Source: a virus
Strand: one strand, 5' to 3'
Length of the DNA stretch: 64,000 nucleotides
IMG/VR virus record: IMGVR_UViG_3300028372_000002
Span: 34,617-98,616 of that record
Made by a program: the position numbers and the translations under genes. This document shows positions 43,185-51,706 of the stretch, piece after piece. How positions within the stretch are numbered: the stretch's first letter is position 1; every line of letters starts with the position of its first letter. The notes below the pieces were generated by a model. That model was not told where the DNA came from and made no database searches. It worked only from the letters and a program-made list of their open reading frames with translations.

Positions 43185-44945
43185 ATGGGACGAATTCAAA
43201 ACGTTTGGAAGCAGGTAAAGGACTTCTTCCAAAAAGACTCGGAGGACATCCGGCAAATCAACAAGGTCCGCTTCCCCCATATGCTTGACAGCCCTTTTAT
43301 GTCAGATCAAGGGTCGATGTCTGACGCTTATGGGGAACAGGTGAGAATCCATCAGGATCTAATCCATAGGTTCAGAGATTATGAACAAATGGATGATTAT
43401 CCGGAGGTCGCCAGTGCATTTGACATATACGCAGATGAGGCAACTCAGCCGGACTTTATTCGAAAAGCTCAGGTCTGGGTCGAGTCGGACAATGACAACG
43501 TCAACGCCGACCTAAATTATGTTCTACACCATCAACTAAAGGTTCAAGATTGGGCGTGGGAGGCGACGCGCTATCTGTGCAAGTACGGAAACGACTACGA
43601 GCGTATATTCGTCAATGAAAACGGAGTGGTAGCTACACAGCCTCTACCGGTTGCGTCGACGAGGCGAGTGCATGATGAGATGGGAGAGCTTGCCGGTTTT
43701 GTTGTTTCTCACCGGTACGCCAACCCGGGTGTGACGACAAGCCAGTTCCGTGGCCTTATCAACCAGAGGGACTCTGGCCATTTCAACAGGGACTTCAGGG
43801 CAACGCGAGGTGCAGGTGACCTCATGGCCTTCGAGAATTGGGAGGTGTCTCACTTTAGGATCGTCGGCAAGAACCGCATGAGCAGGTACGGCTATGGGGT
43901 TGCTGAGAGCGCCAGATGGCCGTTTAAGCGCCTCACCATGATGGAAGACGCGGCCGTGGTTCACAAGCTGACGAGAGCGCCTTCTAGGTATGCATTTTAC
44001 GTGGACACCGGGGAGATGCCGCCACAGCAGGCCATGCAGCAGGTCCGTAAAGTCCGCGACATGTACAAGAAGCAGCGTATCGTCAACCCAAAGACGAACA
44101 AGCTAGACACTACCTTCAACCCGCTTGCGATTGATGAAGACCTCTTCATCCCGGTTCACAGGGAGCGTGGAGAGCAGGTTCGAGTAGATACGCTTCAGGG
44201 TTCCGGATACCAGTCGATGGAAGATGTCGACTACTTTCGGAAAAAGCTAGGTCGTGCGCTAAAAATCCCAAGTTTCGCTCAGGACGATCAGGCTCAAAGA
44301 CAGCCCCTCAGTTTCGAGGACATTCGTTTTGCCTCGGCGATTATGCGCATTCAAGCTGCGATGACCCAAGGTTTCCGAAAGATCTTGGACGTGCACTTGA
44401 TTGCGACCGGCAGGAGCCCATCAGATTTCCCCTACAAGGTTATGATGACGGTGCCTTCAGCCATCCTTGAGTTGGCTAGAATTGAGGTAATGAGCGCCAA
44501 GAGTGACTTCATGAGCAGAATGCAGGAGCACGTAAGCGTCCGCTGGATGCTGGTGAATCTGTTTGGCTTCAGTGAGCAAGAGTCCGTCAACTTGATGGTC
44601 ATGCGCGAGGAAGAACGTGATATGTCTTCGGCCGCACAGACGGAGAGGGAAGTCCAGCGTGAGAAGCTGATGAATAAGCTAAGGGAATCGAAGAACCTCA
44701 GTGAGGCAGAAATTAAGCGCGTTGAGAAAAGGCTTCAAGCCGAGGACGGCCGCGAGAGACTCAAAGAAATGCACGGATCCAAGGGCGTCTCCGAACAGGC
44801 TTACTTCGCAGGGAGGAACGATCTAGATCCAACGAGAGTAATCGAGGATATGCAGAGGCGAGACCCGGAGCTGTTCAATCGACTTAACCAGCTCAGACAA
44901 ATGCTAGAAGAGATCAGGGCACACAGCGCCTTCAGGAGGGGATGA
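43185..44945 (+). CDS. Portal protein, T4 gp20-like
   Basis: 586 residues. The central blocks DDYPEVASAFDIYADEAT, WEATRYLCKYGNDYER, NPLAIDEDLFIPVHRERG and the DVDYFRKKLGRALKIP helix are those of gp20-type portals, which form the twelve-subunit ring at the packaging vertex. It starts six bases after the terminase stop. The C-terminal 80 residues are a charged helical extension. Confidence 0.9.
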   Translation: MGRIQNVWKQVKDFFQKDSEDIRQINKVRFPHMLDSPFMSDQGSMSDAYGEQVRIHQDLIHRFRDYEQMDDYPEVASAFDIYADEATQPDFIRKAQVWVESDNDNVNADLNYVLHHQLKVQDWAWEATRYLCKYGNDYERIFVNENGVVATQPLPVASTRRVHDEMGELAGFVVSHRYANPGVTTSQFRGLINQRDSGHFNRDFRATRGAGDLMAFENWEVSHFRIVGKNRMSRYGYGVAESARWPFKRLTMMEDAAVVHKLTRAPSRYAFYVDTGEMPPQQAMQQVRKVRDMYKKQRIVNPKTNKLDTTFNPLAIDEDLFIPVHRERGEQVRVDTLQGSGYQSMEDVDYFRKKLGRALKIPSFAQDDQAQRQPLSFEDIRFASAIMRIQAAMTQGFRKILDVHLIATGRSPSDFPYKVMMTVPSAILELARIEVMSAKSDFMSRMQEHVSVRWMLVNLFGFSEQESVNLMVMREEERDMSSAAQTEREVQREKLMNKLRESKNLSEAEIKRVEKRLQAEDGRERLKEMHGSKGVSEQAYFAGRNDLDPTRVIEDMQRRDPELFNRLNQLRQMLEEIRAHSAFRRG

Positions 44946-45781
44946 TGAACAAAGACGAGAAGCACATCATACCAAGCAGGCTCGATAAGCTAATGGAGGG
45001 CCGCCTTGAGGACTTTTTATCGCGTGTTGAAGAAAGCGTATATCTGCAAGGTAATGAGATTGGCTCAGACTTGAGAGTCATTGGGACATTCTTAGATCAC
45101 GCGTTGGTATGTACCGAGGACAATCGCGTGTTTCGCCTCGGTCTAGGCTCTGATGGTGAAGTCGCCTCGGTTCAGGAGCAAGACCAGTCGGTATTATTTG
45201 GTGGGTCGAAAGAGTTTTCGAGAGAGATATTAGAGCGTTTGGAGAGTCTGTCCTCTCAAGTGGACTCTGATCCGGAGGCTCTACGGGAGTACAGCAGGCT
45301 GATCGTCAGTGAAGAGCGACGATGGTTCTTTGACGCTCTCTTGAGCGAGGTTGAGGATCTTATGTCAGAGTACCGCAAGTGGAAGACACTTGCCTCTGAG
45401 GTGAGTCGCTCCATGCTTGCTGAGGCTATGGAGTCCCTTCCTCACGACCCTCACCTTCAAGAGGAACGAGAAGCCATACAAAATGCTTCAGCGTACCGTG
45501 ACTGGAAGGCCGTCTTAGAGTCTCTATCAAAAACAGCATATAACTTGATTCCGGAAGATACTTGCGAAATTCTTGAATCTAAGTCGGAGTACGCCGACGC
45601 TTATTCCGAGTTACGGTCTGATGTGATGCGTGTAGAGCAAGTCCTTTCTTCGGTTAGTCGTTTCGCTCGATTCGCACCATCAGATCAACTTAGTCTATTA
45701 AGCGAGCGAACACGTAATGCGCTCACAGAAATTTCCAGAGCGCGTGTGGCGATAGGAGTCAACACCCATGAGTCAAGATAA
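44942..45781 (+). CDS. Hypothetical head-region protein, 279 aa
   Basis: It overlaps the portal gene by ATGA. The first 80 residues include a small beta unit (DLRVIGTFLDHALVC), the rest is long charged helices. No family is recognised. Between portal and protease, T4 has the prohead core genes 67 and 68, so a core or connector role is plausible. Confidence 0.5.
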   Translation: MMNKDEKHIIPSRLDKLMEGRLEDFLSRVEESVYLQGNEIGSDLRVIGTFLDHALVCTEDNRVFRLGLGSDGEVASVQEQDQSVLFGGSKEFSREILERLESLSSQVDSDPEALREYSRLIVSEERRWFFDALLSEVEDLMSEYRKWKTLASEVSRSMLAEAMESLPHDPHLQEEREAIQNASAYRDWKAVLESLSKTAYNLIPEDTCEILESKSEYADAYSELRSDVMRVEQVLSSVSRFARFAPSDQLSLLSERTRNALTEISRARVAIGVNTHESR

Positions 45782-46931
45782 TCTGAAAGAGCAGATCGGC
45801 ATTACCTTCGGTGATCTGTTGAATAACAGTCTGGCTATCAATAGCCATCTCAGCAAGATCAAAGAATCCGAGGACAAGTCGAAAGGCAAGTCCAAAAAGG
45901 ATGAAAAGGATGAAGAGGAAGGCGAAGAGCAGCAGGAGGCCATTGCCGCTGTAGCCAAACCTCTTAAACCTGTCTCTGATCCCCCTGCGTCTAAGACCGT
46001 AGGAACCAAGGGTCAGGAAGGCTCTCCCGGTGGTCACGAGGGTCAGTACGACAGCGAGGACGGCGAGGAAGGCGATGTTGATCACCCGGAGCAGTACGGA
46101 GACTACGAAGGTCTAGATACTCCAGATCCGGACAATCCATCCTATGAAAGCCGCACTGCTATCGATGACTACATTGATTTGTGGCATGAAAGCAAGGACG
46201 AGGAAGAGGAAGAGGAAGACGACGATGATGATGACGATGATGATGACGACGAGGTAGAAGAGTCGTTTGATTACGGCTTTGACGATGACCTTGTCGAAGA
46301 CACTCTCGAAATCAGCATTCAGGAAGCCTACAGTTTTCTGGCTGAGTGCTATGACCTCGGCATCATCGATGATGACCCCGACTTCTTGGATGAAGATGAG
46401 ATCCTAGAAGCCACAAAGACAGTTCGAAGAGTGGTCGGCGGATCTGTCAAAAAGGTCAAACAGAAAAAGTACACCGCCAAGCAGAAGCGAAAAGCGCGTA
46501 CCAGATACAAGAAGAATAAGAGCAAGATCAAGCGCCAACGCAAGAAGCGGAACAAGAAGTCCTCGACTAAGCGACGAAAGAAGAAGCTCAGCCGAAAGGA
46601 GTCGCGTCGTGTCGTCCGAAGAAAGGATGACGTATTGGCTGAAGGTGACGACCTAGAAGAGTCTCGATTCGACTCTCGACCTCGAAGTGAGATCACCACG
46701 GTGAAACCGCTTGGTCGCTCTATCGAGGACCTCCGATCCAGCTCGCGAGTTGCCTCTAAGGCAATCCGCATGTCAGAGGACCGGGTTGTATCTGAAAGCC
46801 TTCGCACCTTTGTCGATCATTGTCGAGATCTTATCGATGAGGCTAATGAGGGAAACTTGGACGAGGCGACGTTGGATCGCCTCTCCAATCAGGCCCTGTC
46901 CATCGCCATGGATGCGACATCGAATCTGTAG
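45768..46931 (+). CDS. Polyampholyte prohead core candidate, zero-frame product (387 aa)
   Basis: 387 residues with extreme composition. Residues about 35-170 are acidic, including a run of 11 Asp after a Glu run (GAC/GAT repeats near 46218-46250). Residues about 220-290 are very basic (KQKRKARTRYKKNKSKIKRQ and more). A helical C-terminal part follows. Its place between portal and protease matches the T4 core protein genes. Near its end lies a GGGAAAC slippery site with a stem-loop, and a second frame continues for 119 codons to 47215, so a longer product of 482 residues is possible. It overlaps the upstream gene by 14 bases. Confidence 0.65.
   Translation: MSQDNLKEQIGITFGDLLNNSLAINSHLSKIKESEDKSKGKSKKDEKDEEEGEEQQEAIAAVAKPLKPVSDPPASKTVGTKGQEGSPGGHEGQYDSEDGEEGDVDHPEQYGDYEGLDTPDPDNPSYESRTAIDDYIDLWHESKDEEEEEEDDDDDDDDDDDEVEESFDYGFDDDLVEDTLEISIQEAYSFLAECYDLGIIDDDPDFLDEDEILEATKTVRRVVGGSVKKVKQKKYTAKQKRKARTRYKKNKSKIKRQRKKRNKKSSTKRRKKKLSRKESRRVVRRKDDVLAEGDDLEESRFDSRPRSEITTVKPLGRSIEDLRSSSRVASKAIRMSEDRVVSESLRTFVDHCRDLIDEANEGNLDEATLDRLSNQALSIAMDATSNL
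46850..46888 (+). promoter_or_regulatory. Candidate -1 ribosomal frameshift signal
   Basis: The heptamer GGGAAAC (46850-46856) is in the correct register, G GGA AAC, in the 387-codon frame. Just downstream TTGGA-C-GAGGCGA (46857-46869) pairs with TCGCCTC-TCCAA (46877-46888): five pairs, one bulged C, seven pairs, loop CGTTGGA. The upper stem starts six bases after the heptamer. The -1 frame has a TGA immediately upstream of GGG AAA and no start codon later. Confidence 0.6.
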
Positions 46932-47215
46932 TCGAGCGCATAACCCGGTTTGTCGAAGAGGCCAAAAAGAAGCGAAAAAAAGAGCCTAAGACAGACCGGG
47001 ACCGTGAGGATGAAAAAGAGAAAGGCGGTGGGAAGCGAAAGCGACGCACTGCCTACTCTTCCGGCCGGAGAGAAAAGCTGGGCTTCCGAACGAAACGACC
47101 TTCAGTCCGTAACAAGGTAAAGAAAGCCCTTGGGACCGGCAACAAGAAGAAGACTAGGAAGAGAGTCATCTCTGGCACGCCGCACGCATCGAATCACCGA
47201 TGGCGTAAACACTAG
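46856..47215 (+). CDS. -1 frame basic extension of the core-like protein (119 codons, no start)
   Basis: After the slippery site the -1 frame runs open to TAG at 47213-47215. It contains no ATG, GTG or TTG, so it cannot be translated alone by normal initiation. From about codon 22 it reads as coherent protein: a helix (ESVVERITRFVEEAKKK), then Lys/Arg-rich disorder, ending NHRWRKH. The first 20 codons, which overlap the zero frame, look like a shadow of it. An ancient or recent one-base change near 46929 would also join the frames. Either way this 284-base stretch beyond 46931 is coding. Confidence 0.55.
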   Translation, partial: LGRGDVGSPLQSGPVHRHGCDIESVVERITRFVEEAKKKRKKEPKTDRDREDEKEKGGGKRKRRTAYSSGRREKLGFRTKRPSVRNKVKKALGTGNKKKTRKRVISGTPHASNHRWRKH

Positions 47216-47240
47216 AAACAACTGATCGCTTAATACCTTT

Positions 47241-47272
47241 GAAGAGGGGCCATCCGGCCCCTCTTCCTTTTT
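47241..47272 (+). terminator. Strong intrinsic terminator after the core-like gene
   Basis: GAAGAGGGGCC and GGCCCCTCTTC form a perfect 11-pair stem with loop ATCC, followed by CTTTTT. It separates the terminase/portal operon from the protease/capsid operon. Confidence 0.92.
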
Positions 47273-47281
47273 ACCCTCCTA

Positions 47282-47294
47282 AAAGTTGTTTCAG
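47282..47294 (+). promoter_or_regulatory. Shared leader element AAAGTTGTTTCAG, first copy
   Basis: AAAGTTGTTTCAG, followed by AGTTCCGACCC, lies just after a terminator and 98 bases before the protease start. The same 13 bases, followed by GTCCGAGACCC, occur at 58941 before the sheath gene. A phage-specific late promoter element is the simplest idea. No clear -10 box follows. Confidence 0.45.
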
Positions 47295-47392
47295 AGTTCC
47301 GACCCGTGTTTCCTCGATGAGTATCGCCCTGTGAAGTGGGCGTGAGTTTGCACTTTCGAGTCGACTACGTTTGACCGACACGGGAAGGTCCT

Positions 47393-49459
47393 ATGTCCCA
47401 CAGAAAAGTTTTACATGACGGCTTCGCTCCGCTGAAGCTGAAAATTCAAGAGAGTACAGGCGACCGCCTGATCGCAACCGGCGAATTTGGCCGATGCGGA
47501 GACCCCACTGCTAACGGCAGGGTCTATCCGCGTAACCTGATGGAGCGTGAAGTCAAGCGCCTGTCGAACAAGCTCGAAGGCAGAGCGCTTTATGGGGAGC
47601 TGGACCATCCTGATGATGGCAAAACCCTCTTAAAACGAGTCAGCCACATTATCACGGGCCTAACCATCGAAAATGATGGTCGAGTTATTGGCACCCTAGA
47701 GGTCCTTGAGGATACCGAGAACGGACGACAGCTCAAAGGCTTGGTTGAGTCAGGAGTTGCCCTTGGTGTTAGCTCCAGAGGCTTGGGGTCCGTTAAGAAA
47801 ATGAACGGCAAATCTGTGGTTCAAGAGGACTTTCGTCTTCTTACCTACGATGTCGTTGCCGATCCCGCCGTTGCAACAGCACAGCCAGATTACACCCGAG
47901 AAGAAGAAGAGTACGGCGACGAGGGAGAGGTCGTCCTTGCTGCCGAGTCAGATGACGCGGCCAGTAAAGAAGACGCTTCTTCAGAAGCTACCAGCGAGGA
48001 TACCAAAATGGATCTTGATACTTTCAAGGCAGATAATCCTGAGATCGTATCTCAGCTCGAAGAGGACTTCCGAAGTAAAGCTGAGAGCCAAGAGGAACCC
48101 GCTTCCACGGACAGCTTGTCAGAGCGCTTCCAGAAGGAGCTTCAGTCAGCAAGAGAAGAGATTGAGGCAAGATTTGCGGATGGCCTCGAACAGGCTATCG
48201 CTGAGGCCCGAGAGGAAGAGCGCAATAAGCTAGCCAAGAAGGTTTCGGAGTCATCTGGCGAGGCTTCTGTCGAGAAGATTAAGGCGATTGCCGCTGATCT
48301 GGTTACTCCAGACCAAATCTCGGAGAGCCACAAAAAGGAGCTTGGTGCTCTACAGAAGAGTATCTCCGAGCTTAGGTCTGAGACTGAATCAAAGGATCTT
48401 TACATCGAAGAGCTTCAGGATTCCCTTCTGGAGAGTGGGATGGCTTATGCGCTTCTCACACACATGCCACATATCTCTGAAGAGCATCAAGAGCACTTTG
48501 TCGAAATGGTAGGGGACCTATCCACCTACAATACTGTCGAAAGTCTTGAGAAGCGGGCTGATGCTGTCGCCGAGGAATTTAGGCGTACGGGACGATACCT
48601 CGATAGTTCCGCATCTCTCTCTAAGAAGTTGGACGAAGCTCAGGCGAGGGTTGAAGAGGCTGAGGGCACGCAGGAAAGCCTACAACTTAGGCTTGAGGAA
48701 TATGAAAGCGTTCTTCTGGATGCTCAGGATGAAATTACCTCCCTTAGAGAGTCCAATGAAGCCGCAGAATTGGAGCTAGAGTCTCTGGCCGAGGCCCTCG
48801 AAGAATCTGAGGACGAACTAATCGCTGAACGTGCAGAAGTAGATGAGCTTTATGAGCTTCTCGCGGAAGCTGATGAAGAGGTCGAAGAGTATGTCGACAT
48901 GCTCGACGAAGCCAAAGAGGCCATTGCCCAGAGGGAGGTACTCATCGAGCAGCGTGACGACCTAATCATAAAGCAAAGAGACGCCATTAATGAGAGCGAG
49001 AAGATCGTATCCGATCTTCAGGTCCGCCTCGAAGAGACTGAGCTTGATAAATATAGGGTGGAGAGCGCCATCGGGGCACGCAATCCCAATGAGACAATCC
49101 GACAGCTCAAAGAAGCGAATTCCTTCGAAGAGGTAGACAATCTTTTGGAAGGCCGCCGCAGCAACCGAACAGCTAAGCCAGCCCCGGTAGGATCCACAAG
49201 CAACACAGGCGCGGATCCTATTATGGAGGAAAACGTCCGAGACAGCATCATGAGTGTCGTCGAGGGTGAATTCCCTAAGGTCTCTGGGATTATCAAAAAT
49301 GGCTCCGAGGCGGGATTGATCTCAGAAAATGAAAAAAAATTGGAATCTGAAAATTCAAGACCAAACAATGGTCTTCGAAGCAACGGGACAGCTAGCCAAA
49401 AAGCCAGCATCCCGGGAATAGACCCCGCTACGATGAACCGAATTCTGAGCGGAAGTTAA
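47393..49459 (+). CDS. Prohead protease fused to a coiled-coil scaffold
   Basis: 688 residues. Residues about 10-165 match gp21-type prohead proteases: GRVYPRNLMEREVKRL, GELDHPDD with catalytic His72, GVALGVSSRGLGSV with Ser127/128, and EDFRLLTYDVVADPAV. Residues about 170-690 are acidic and almost wholly coiled coil, the character of a scaffold. An ATG at 48008 (residue 206) has GAGGA seven bases upstream and could start a separate scaffold. Residues 337-396 are related to modules in two downstream genes. It would shape the prohead and then cleave core proteins. Confidence 0.85.
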   Translation: MSHRKVLHDGFAPLKLKIQESTGDRLIATGEFGRCGDPTANGRVYPRNLMEREVKRLSNKLEGRALYGELDHPDDGKTLLKRVSHIITGLTIENDGRVIGTLEVLEDTENGRQLKGLVESGVALGVSSRGLGSVKKMNGKSVVQEDFRLLTYDVVADPAVATAQPDYTREEEEYGDEGEVVLAAESDDAASKEDASSEATSEDTKMDLDTFKADNPEIVSQLEEDFRSKAESQEEPASTDSLSERFQKELQSAREEIEARFADGLEQAIAEAREEERNKLAKKVSESSGEASVEKIKAIAADLVTPDQISESHKKELGALQKSISELRSETESKDLYIEELQDSLLESGMAYALLTHMPHISEEHQEHFVEMVGDLSTYNTVESLEKRADAVAEEFRRTGRYLDSSASLSKKLDEAQARVEEAEGTQESLQLRLEEYESVLLDAQDEITSLRESNEAAELELESLAEALEESEDELIAERAEVDELYELLAEADEEVEEYVDMLDEAKEAIAQREVLIEQRDDLIIKQRDAINESEKIVSDLQVRLEETELDKYRVESAIGARNPNETIRQLKEANSFEEVDNLLEGRRSNRTAKPAPVGSTSNTGADPIMEENVRDSIMSVVEGEFPKVSGIIKNGSEAGLISENEKKLESENSRPNNGLRSNGTASQKASIPGIDPATMNRILSGS
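48008..49459 (+). CDS. Possible nested scaffold protein from an internal start
   Basis: In frame within the protease-scaffold gene. The ATG at 48008 follows GAGGA with a seven-base gap and falls exactly at the border between the protease and the coiled coil. It would give a 483-residue scaffold without protease, as lambda Nu3 is made inside gene C. The prediction rests on the ribosome site and domain border only. Confidence 0.4.
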   Translation: MDLDTFKADNPEIVSQLEEDFRSKAESQEEPASTDSLSERFQKELQSAREEIEARFADGLEQAIAEAREEERNKLAKKVSESSGEASVEKIKAIAADLVTPDQISESHKKELGALQKSISELRSETESKDLYIEELQDSLLESGMAYALLTHMPHISEEHQEHFVEMVGDLSTYNTVESLEKRADAVAEEFRRTGRYLDSSASLSKKLDEAQARVEEAEGTQESLQLRLEEYESVLLDAQDEITSLRESNEAAELELESLAEALEESEDELIAERAEVDELYELLAEADEEVEEYVDMLDEAKEAIAQREVLIEQRDDLIIKQRDAINESEKIVSDLQVRLEETELDKYRVESAIGARNPNETIRQLKEANSFEEVDNLLEGRRSNRTAKPAPVGSTSNTGADPIMEENVRDSIMSVVEGEFPKVSGIIKNGSEAGLISENEKKLESENSRPNNGLRSNGTASQKASIPGIDPATMNRILSGS

Positions 49460-49508
49460 ACAACCGATAATGCTCCGTAGGGAGCTTGTCATAGATGGGA
49501 GCAAGACC

Positions 49509-51026
49509 ATGACGTACGAGGCTCGCAGCATGGAGATCCAAGAGGGACAGAACATTCACAACCGAAAGTTTGTGGATAGTCTGGAAGAGAAATGGGATCC
49601 ATATCTTCAGCATATTGATAAGTCGCCGAACCCGTTCGACTATCGTCGAAAAACCACCGCGATGGTGCTGGAAAACACCGTCAAGGAAATGCCGCGTCAA
49701 CTCAAACGCGACTCGATGCTTCAGGAGGCTGACGCCGCGTCGACTACGACCGGCGGAGTTGCCGACTACGCAAGCACGATTTTTCCTGTTCTCATGAGGG
49801 TCTTCCCGAACCTGATCGCACATGAGCTGGTCTCCATCCAGCCAATGGGCGGACCTGTAGGAGCGGTCTTTTACATGGAGTACAAGCATGGCACCAACAA
49901 GGGTGCCACGACTAAGGGCTCCAACCTGATCGAGAACTTCGACGAGAACTACACCTCGTCTGAAGTCACCAACGAGCACATCGCGACCGGTAACGGCTCC
50001 GACTATGGTGGCGCTGGTTCTGCAATGACGGCTTCGCTGTCGTTCGCTCCCGTGTTTCCGCTGAACGCCGGACTTTCTTCTCCGGAATTCAAGGTTGTCA
50101 TTCAGGAAGTTGACGCTTCCGGCAACGTGCAGCAGGAAGCTGTCGACGATGGGTCTGGTGGATTCACTGGAAACATCAGCTCTGGTTCAATCGACTACGA
50201 TACCGGTGCTATCACGAACTTTGTGTTCACGGCCGCGCCGTCGAACACCAACAAGATCGTTGCTTCGTACTTCTACGACATGGAGTCCAACTCCAACGTC
50301 CCGAAGGTCTCGCTCGACGTCTCCGTCAATGAGATCAAGGCGAAGTCTCGCAAGCTCAACGTCATCTGGAGTTCTGAGGCTGCTGACGACCTTCGCGCCC
50401 TGCACGGCATCGAAGGTGAAGCTCAGCTTCTCGCAGGTGTCTCGAACGAGATTGGTCTCGAAATCGATCGTGAGATCCTCAAGGACCTCCGACAGAACGC
50501 CGACACCACTGACACGTTCGACCTCTCGACGCCGCCGACCGGTGTTGCGCAGATCGACTTCCTTCGTGAGCTGATCACCAAGATTCACCAGACTAGCTCC
50601 AAGATTCACAAGAAGTCGAAGCGTGCACAGGCGAACTGGATCGTCACTAGCCCGGAAGTCTCGGCGCTGCTGAACCAGTTCCAAGGCCACAGCGACTACA
50701 CCATGCTTGGATCGGCTCCTGACCGCTCACCCAGCTACGGTGAGATGACCTCCGATTACGGAATCTATCAGGTTGGACTACTGATGGGCCGCATGAAGGT
50801 CTACGTGGATCCTTTCTTCCAGAGCGATGAGCTTCTTCTGGGAATCAAGGGGAAAAACTACCTTGATGCAGGTATGGTATACTCTCCATATGTGCCGCTT
50901 CAGATGACTCAGACCTTCCTCGACCCCGAGGACCAGACCTACAAGAAGGGTCTTCGCACTAGGTACGCGAAGAAGCTTCTTCGTCCGTCGCACTACGGTC
51001 GAATCAAGGTGCTCGGTCTAGCGTAA
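49509..51026 (+). CDS. Major capsid protein, T4 gp23-like
   Basis: 505 residues from the ATG at 49509, which has GGGAG seven bases upstream; an ATG at 49470 lacks one. VLMRVFPNLIAHELVSIQPM and GPVGAVFYMEYKHG are hallmark gp23 blocks, and RKLNVIWSSEAADDLRALHG lies in the core. Between them is an inserted beta unit (DDGSGGFTGNISSGSIDYDT, then TGAITN) that recurs in the sheath. The N-terminal helical region may be removed by the protease, as in T4. It is followed by its own terminator, as expected for the most abundant virion protein. Confidence 0.93.
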   Translation: MTYEARSMEIQEGQNIHNRKFVDSLEEKWDPYLQHIDKSPNPFDYRRKTTAMVLENTVKEMPRQLKRDSMLQEADAASTTTGGVADYASTIFPVLMRVFPNLIAHELVSIQPMGGPVGAVFYMEYKHGTNKGATTKGSNLIENFDENYTSSEVTNEHIATGNGSDYGGAGSAMTASLSFAPVFPLNAGLSSPEFKVVIQEVDASGNVQQEAVDDGSGGFTGNISSGSIDYDTGAITNFVFTAAPSNTNKIVASYFYDMESNSNVPKVSLDVSVNEIKAKSRKLNVIWSSEAADDLRALHGIEGEAQLLAGVSNEIGLEIDREILKDLRQNADTTDTFDLSTPPTGVAQIDFLRELITKIHQTSSKIHKKSKRAQANWIVTSPEVSALLNQFQGHSDYTMLGSAPDRSPSYGEMTSDYGIYQVGLLMGRMKVYVDPFFQSDELLLGIKGKNYLDAGMVYSPYVPLQMTQTFLDPEDQTYKKGLRTRYAKKLLRPSHYGRIKVLGLA

Positions 51027-51053
51027 GCAGTATGGCCATAGGCCAACCGAATT

Positions 51054-51095
51054 AAGAGGGAGGCGCGTGGGGGTTCTCACGTCCTCCCTCTTTTT
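51054..51095 (+). terminator. Strong intrinsic terminator after the capsid gene
   Basis: AAGAGGGAGG pairs with CCTCCCTCTT (ten pairs), extended by an inner CGTG/CACG stem, and runs into TTTTT. Confidence 0.92.
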
Positions 51096-51123
51096 CTTTC
51101 ACTAGGACCAAAGGAGATGTATC

Positions 51124-51684
51124 ATGGCTGACAAGATGAAGCGTTTCAAACTGAAAAACGAATTCCTCAATGGTGGCGAAGTGTGGCTTGGCGGCCACCG
51201 AGCCGGTGAACCAGAAAGGGTATGCCTAACCAAAGCGGCCCCTTATGTCGACGGTGATGAGTACGGCATTTATGAGGGCACTGTCCTTCGAGAGGTTCCA
51301 CCAGTACCCTCGGTAGAGGAAAAGTCTAGCGGGCTCGCAGCTCTGAAGGCTAAGAAGGATTCAGGAGAGCCCCTAAAGGCCACTGAGGTTGTTGAAGAGG
51401 CTGAGCCCGAGTCTGATGTCCTCGAAGATGACATGGAGATGTCTGAGGCTCCTGAACCGCCCGAGCCGGAAGATCTCACACTAGACTCTGATACCGAAGA
51501 GGAAGGTGATTCCGTCAAACTTCCCAGCGCTAAGGAACTGGAAGAGATGACACGATCCGAGCTTGAGAGGTTAGCCCTTCAGCTTGGAGTTCTCGATGAA
51601 ATCGACGGCACGGGCAGCGGTCAGTATAAGACTGTCCCTGATTTCCGAGACTACCTCACTGATTTGCTAGAAGAAGACGAGTAA
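51124..51684 (+). CDS. Head-region protein with acidic linker and SAP-like C-terminus
   Basis: 186 residues. The N-terminal 60 form a compact beta unit, residues about 62-135 are an acidic, Pro-containing linker, and the last 50 (LPSAKELEEMTRSELERLAL onward) resemble a SAP/HeH-type helix-extension-helix motif that often binds DNA. AAAGGAG lies upstream. Probably a head completion or decoration protein. The same design recurs at 58400. Confidence 0.55.
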   Translation: MADKMKRFKLKNEFLNGGEVWLGGHRAGEPERVCLTKAAPYVDGDEYGIYEGTVLREVPPVPSVEEKSSGLAALKAKKDSGEPLKATEVVEEAEPESDVLEDDMEMSEAPEPPEPEDLTLDSDTEEEGDSVKLPSAKELEEMTRSELERLALQLGVLDEIDGTGSGQYKTVPDFRDYLTDLLEEDE

Positions 51685-51706
51685 TAAACCCACTAAAGGA
51701 GCACTG

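Noticed and set aside
46196-46258. GAT/GAC repeat tract as an expanded microsatellite error
   Set aside because: The tract keeps frame, alternates GAT and GAC, and lies in an acidic region of the protein, so it looks like selected low complexity and not an assembly artefact.
46711-46989. 92-residue plus-strand frame across the end of the core-like gene
   Set aside because: The third frame at this place. It has no ribosome site and reads as a shadow, while the other two frames explain the region.
50187-50690. 167-residue minus-strand frame inside the capsid gene
   Set aside because: It lies in the most codon-biased gene of the window. The protein is a compositional shadow rich in Val, Leu, Arg and Asp, with no ribosome site.
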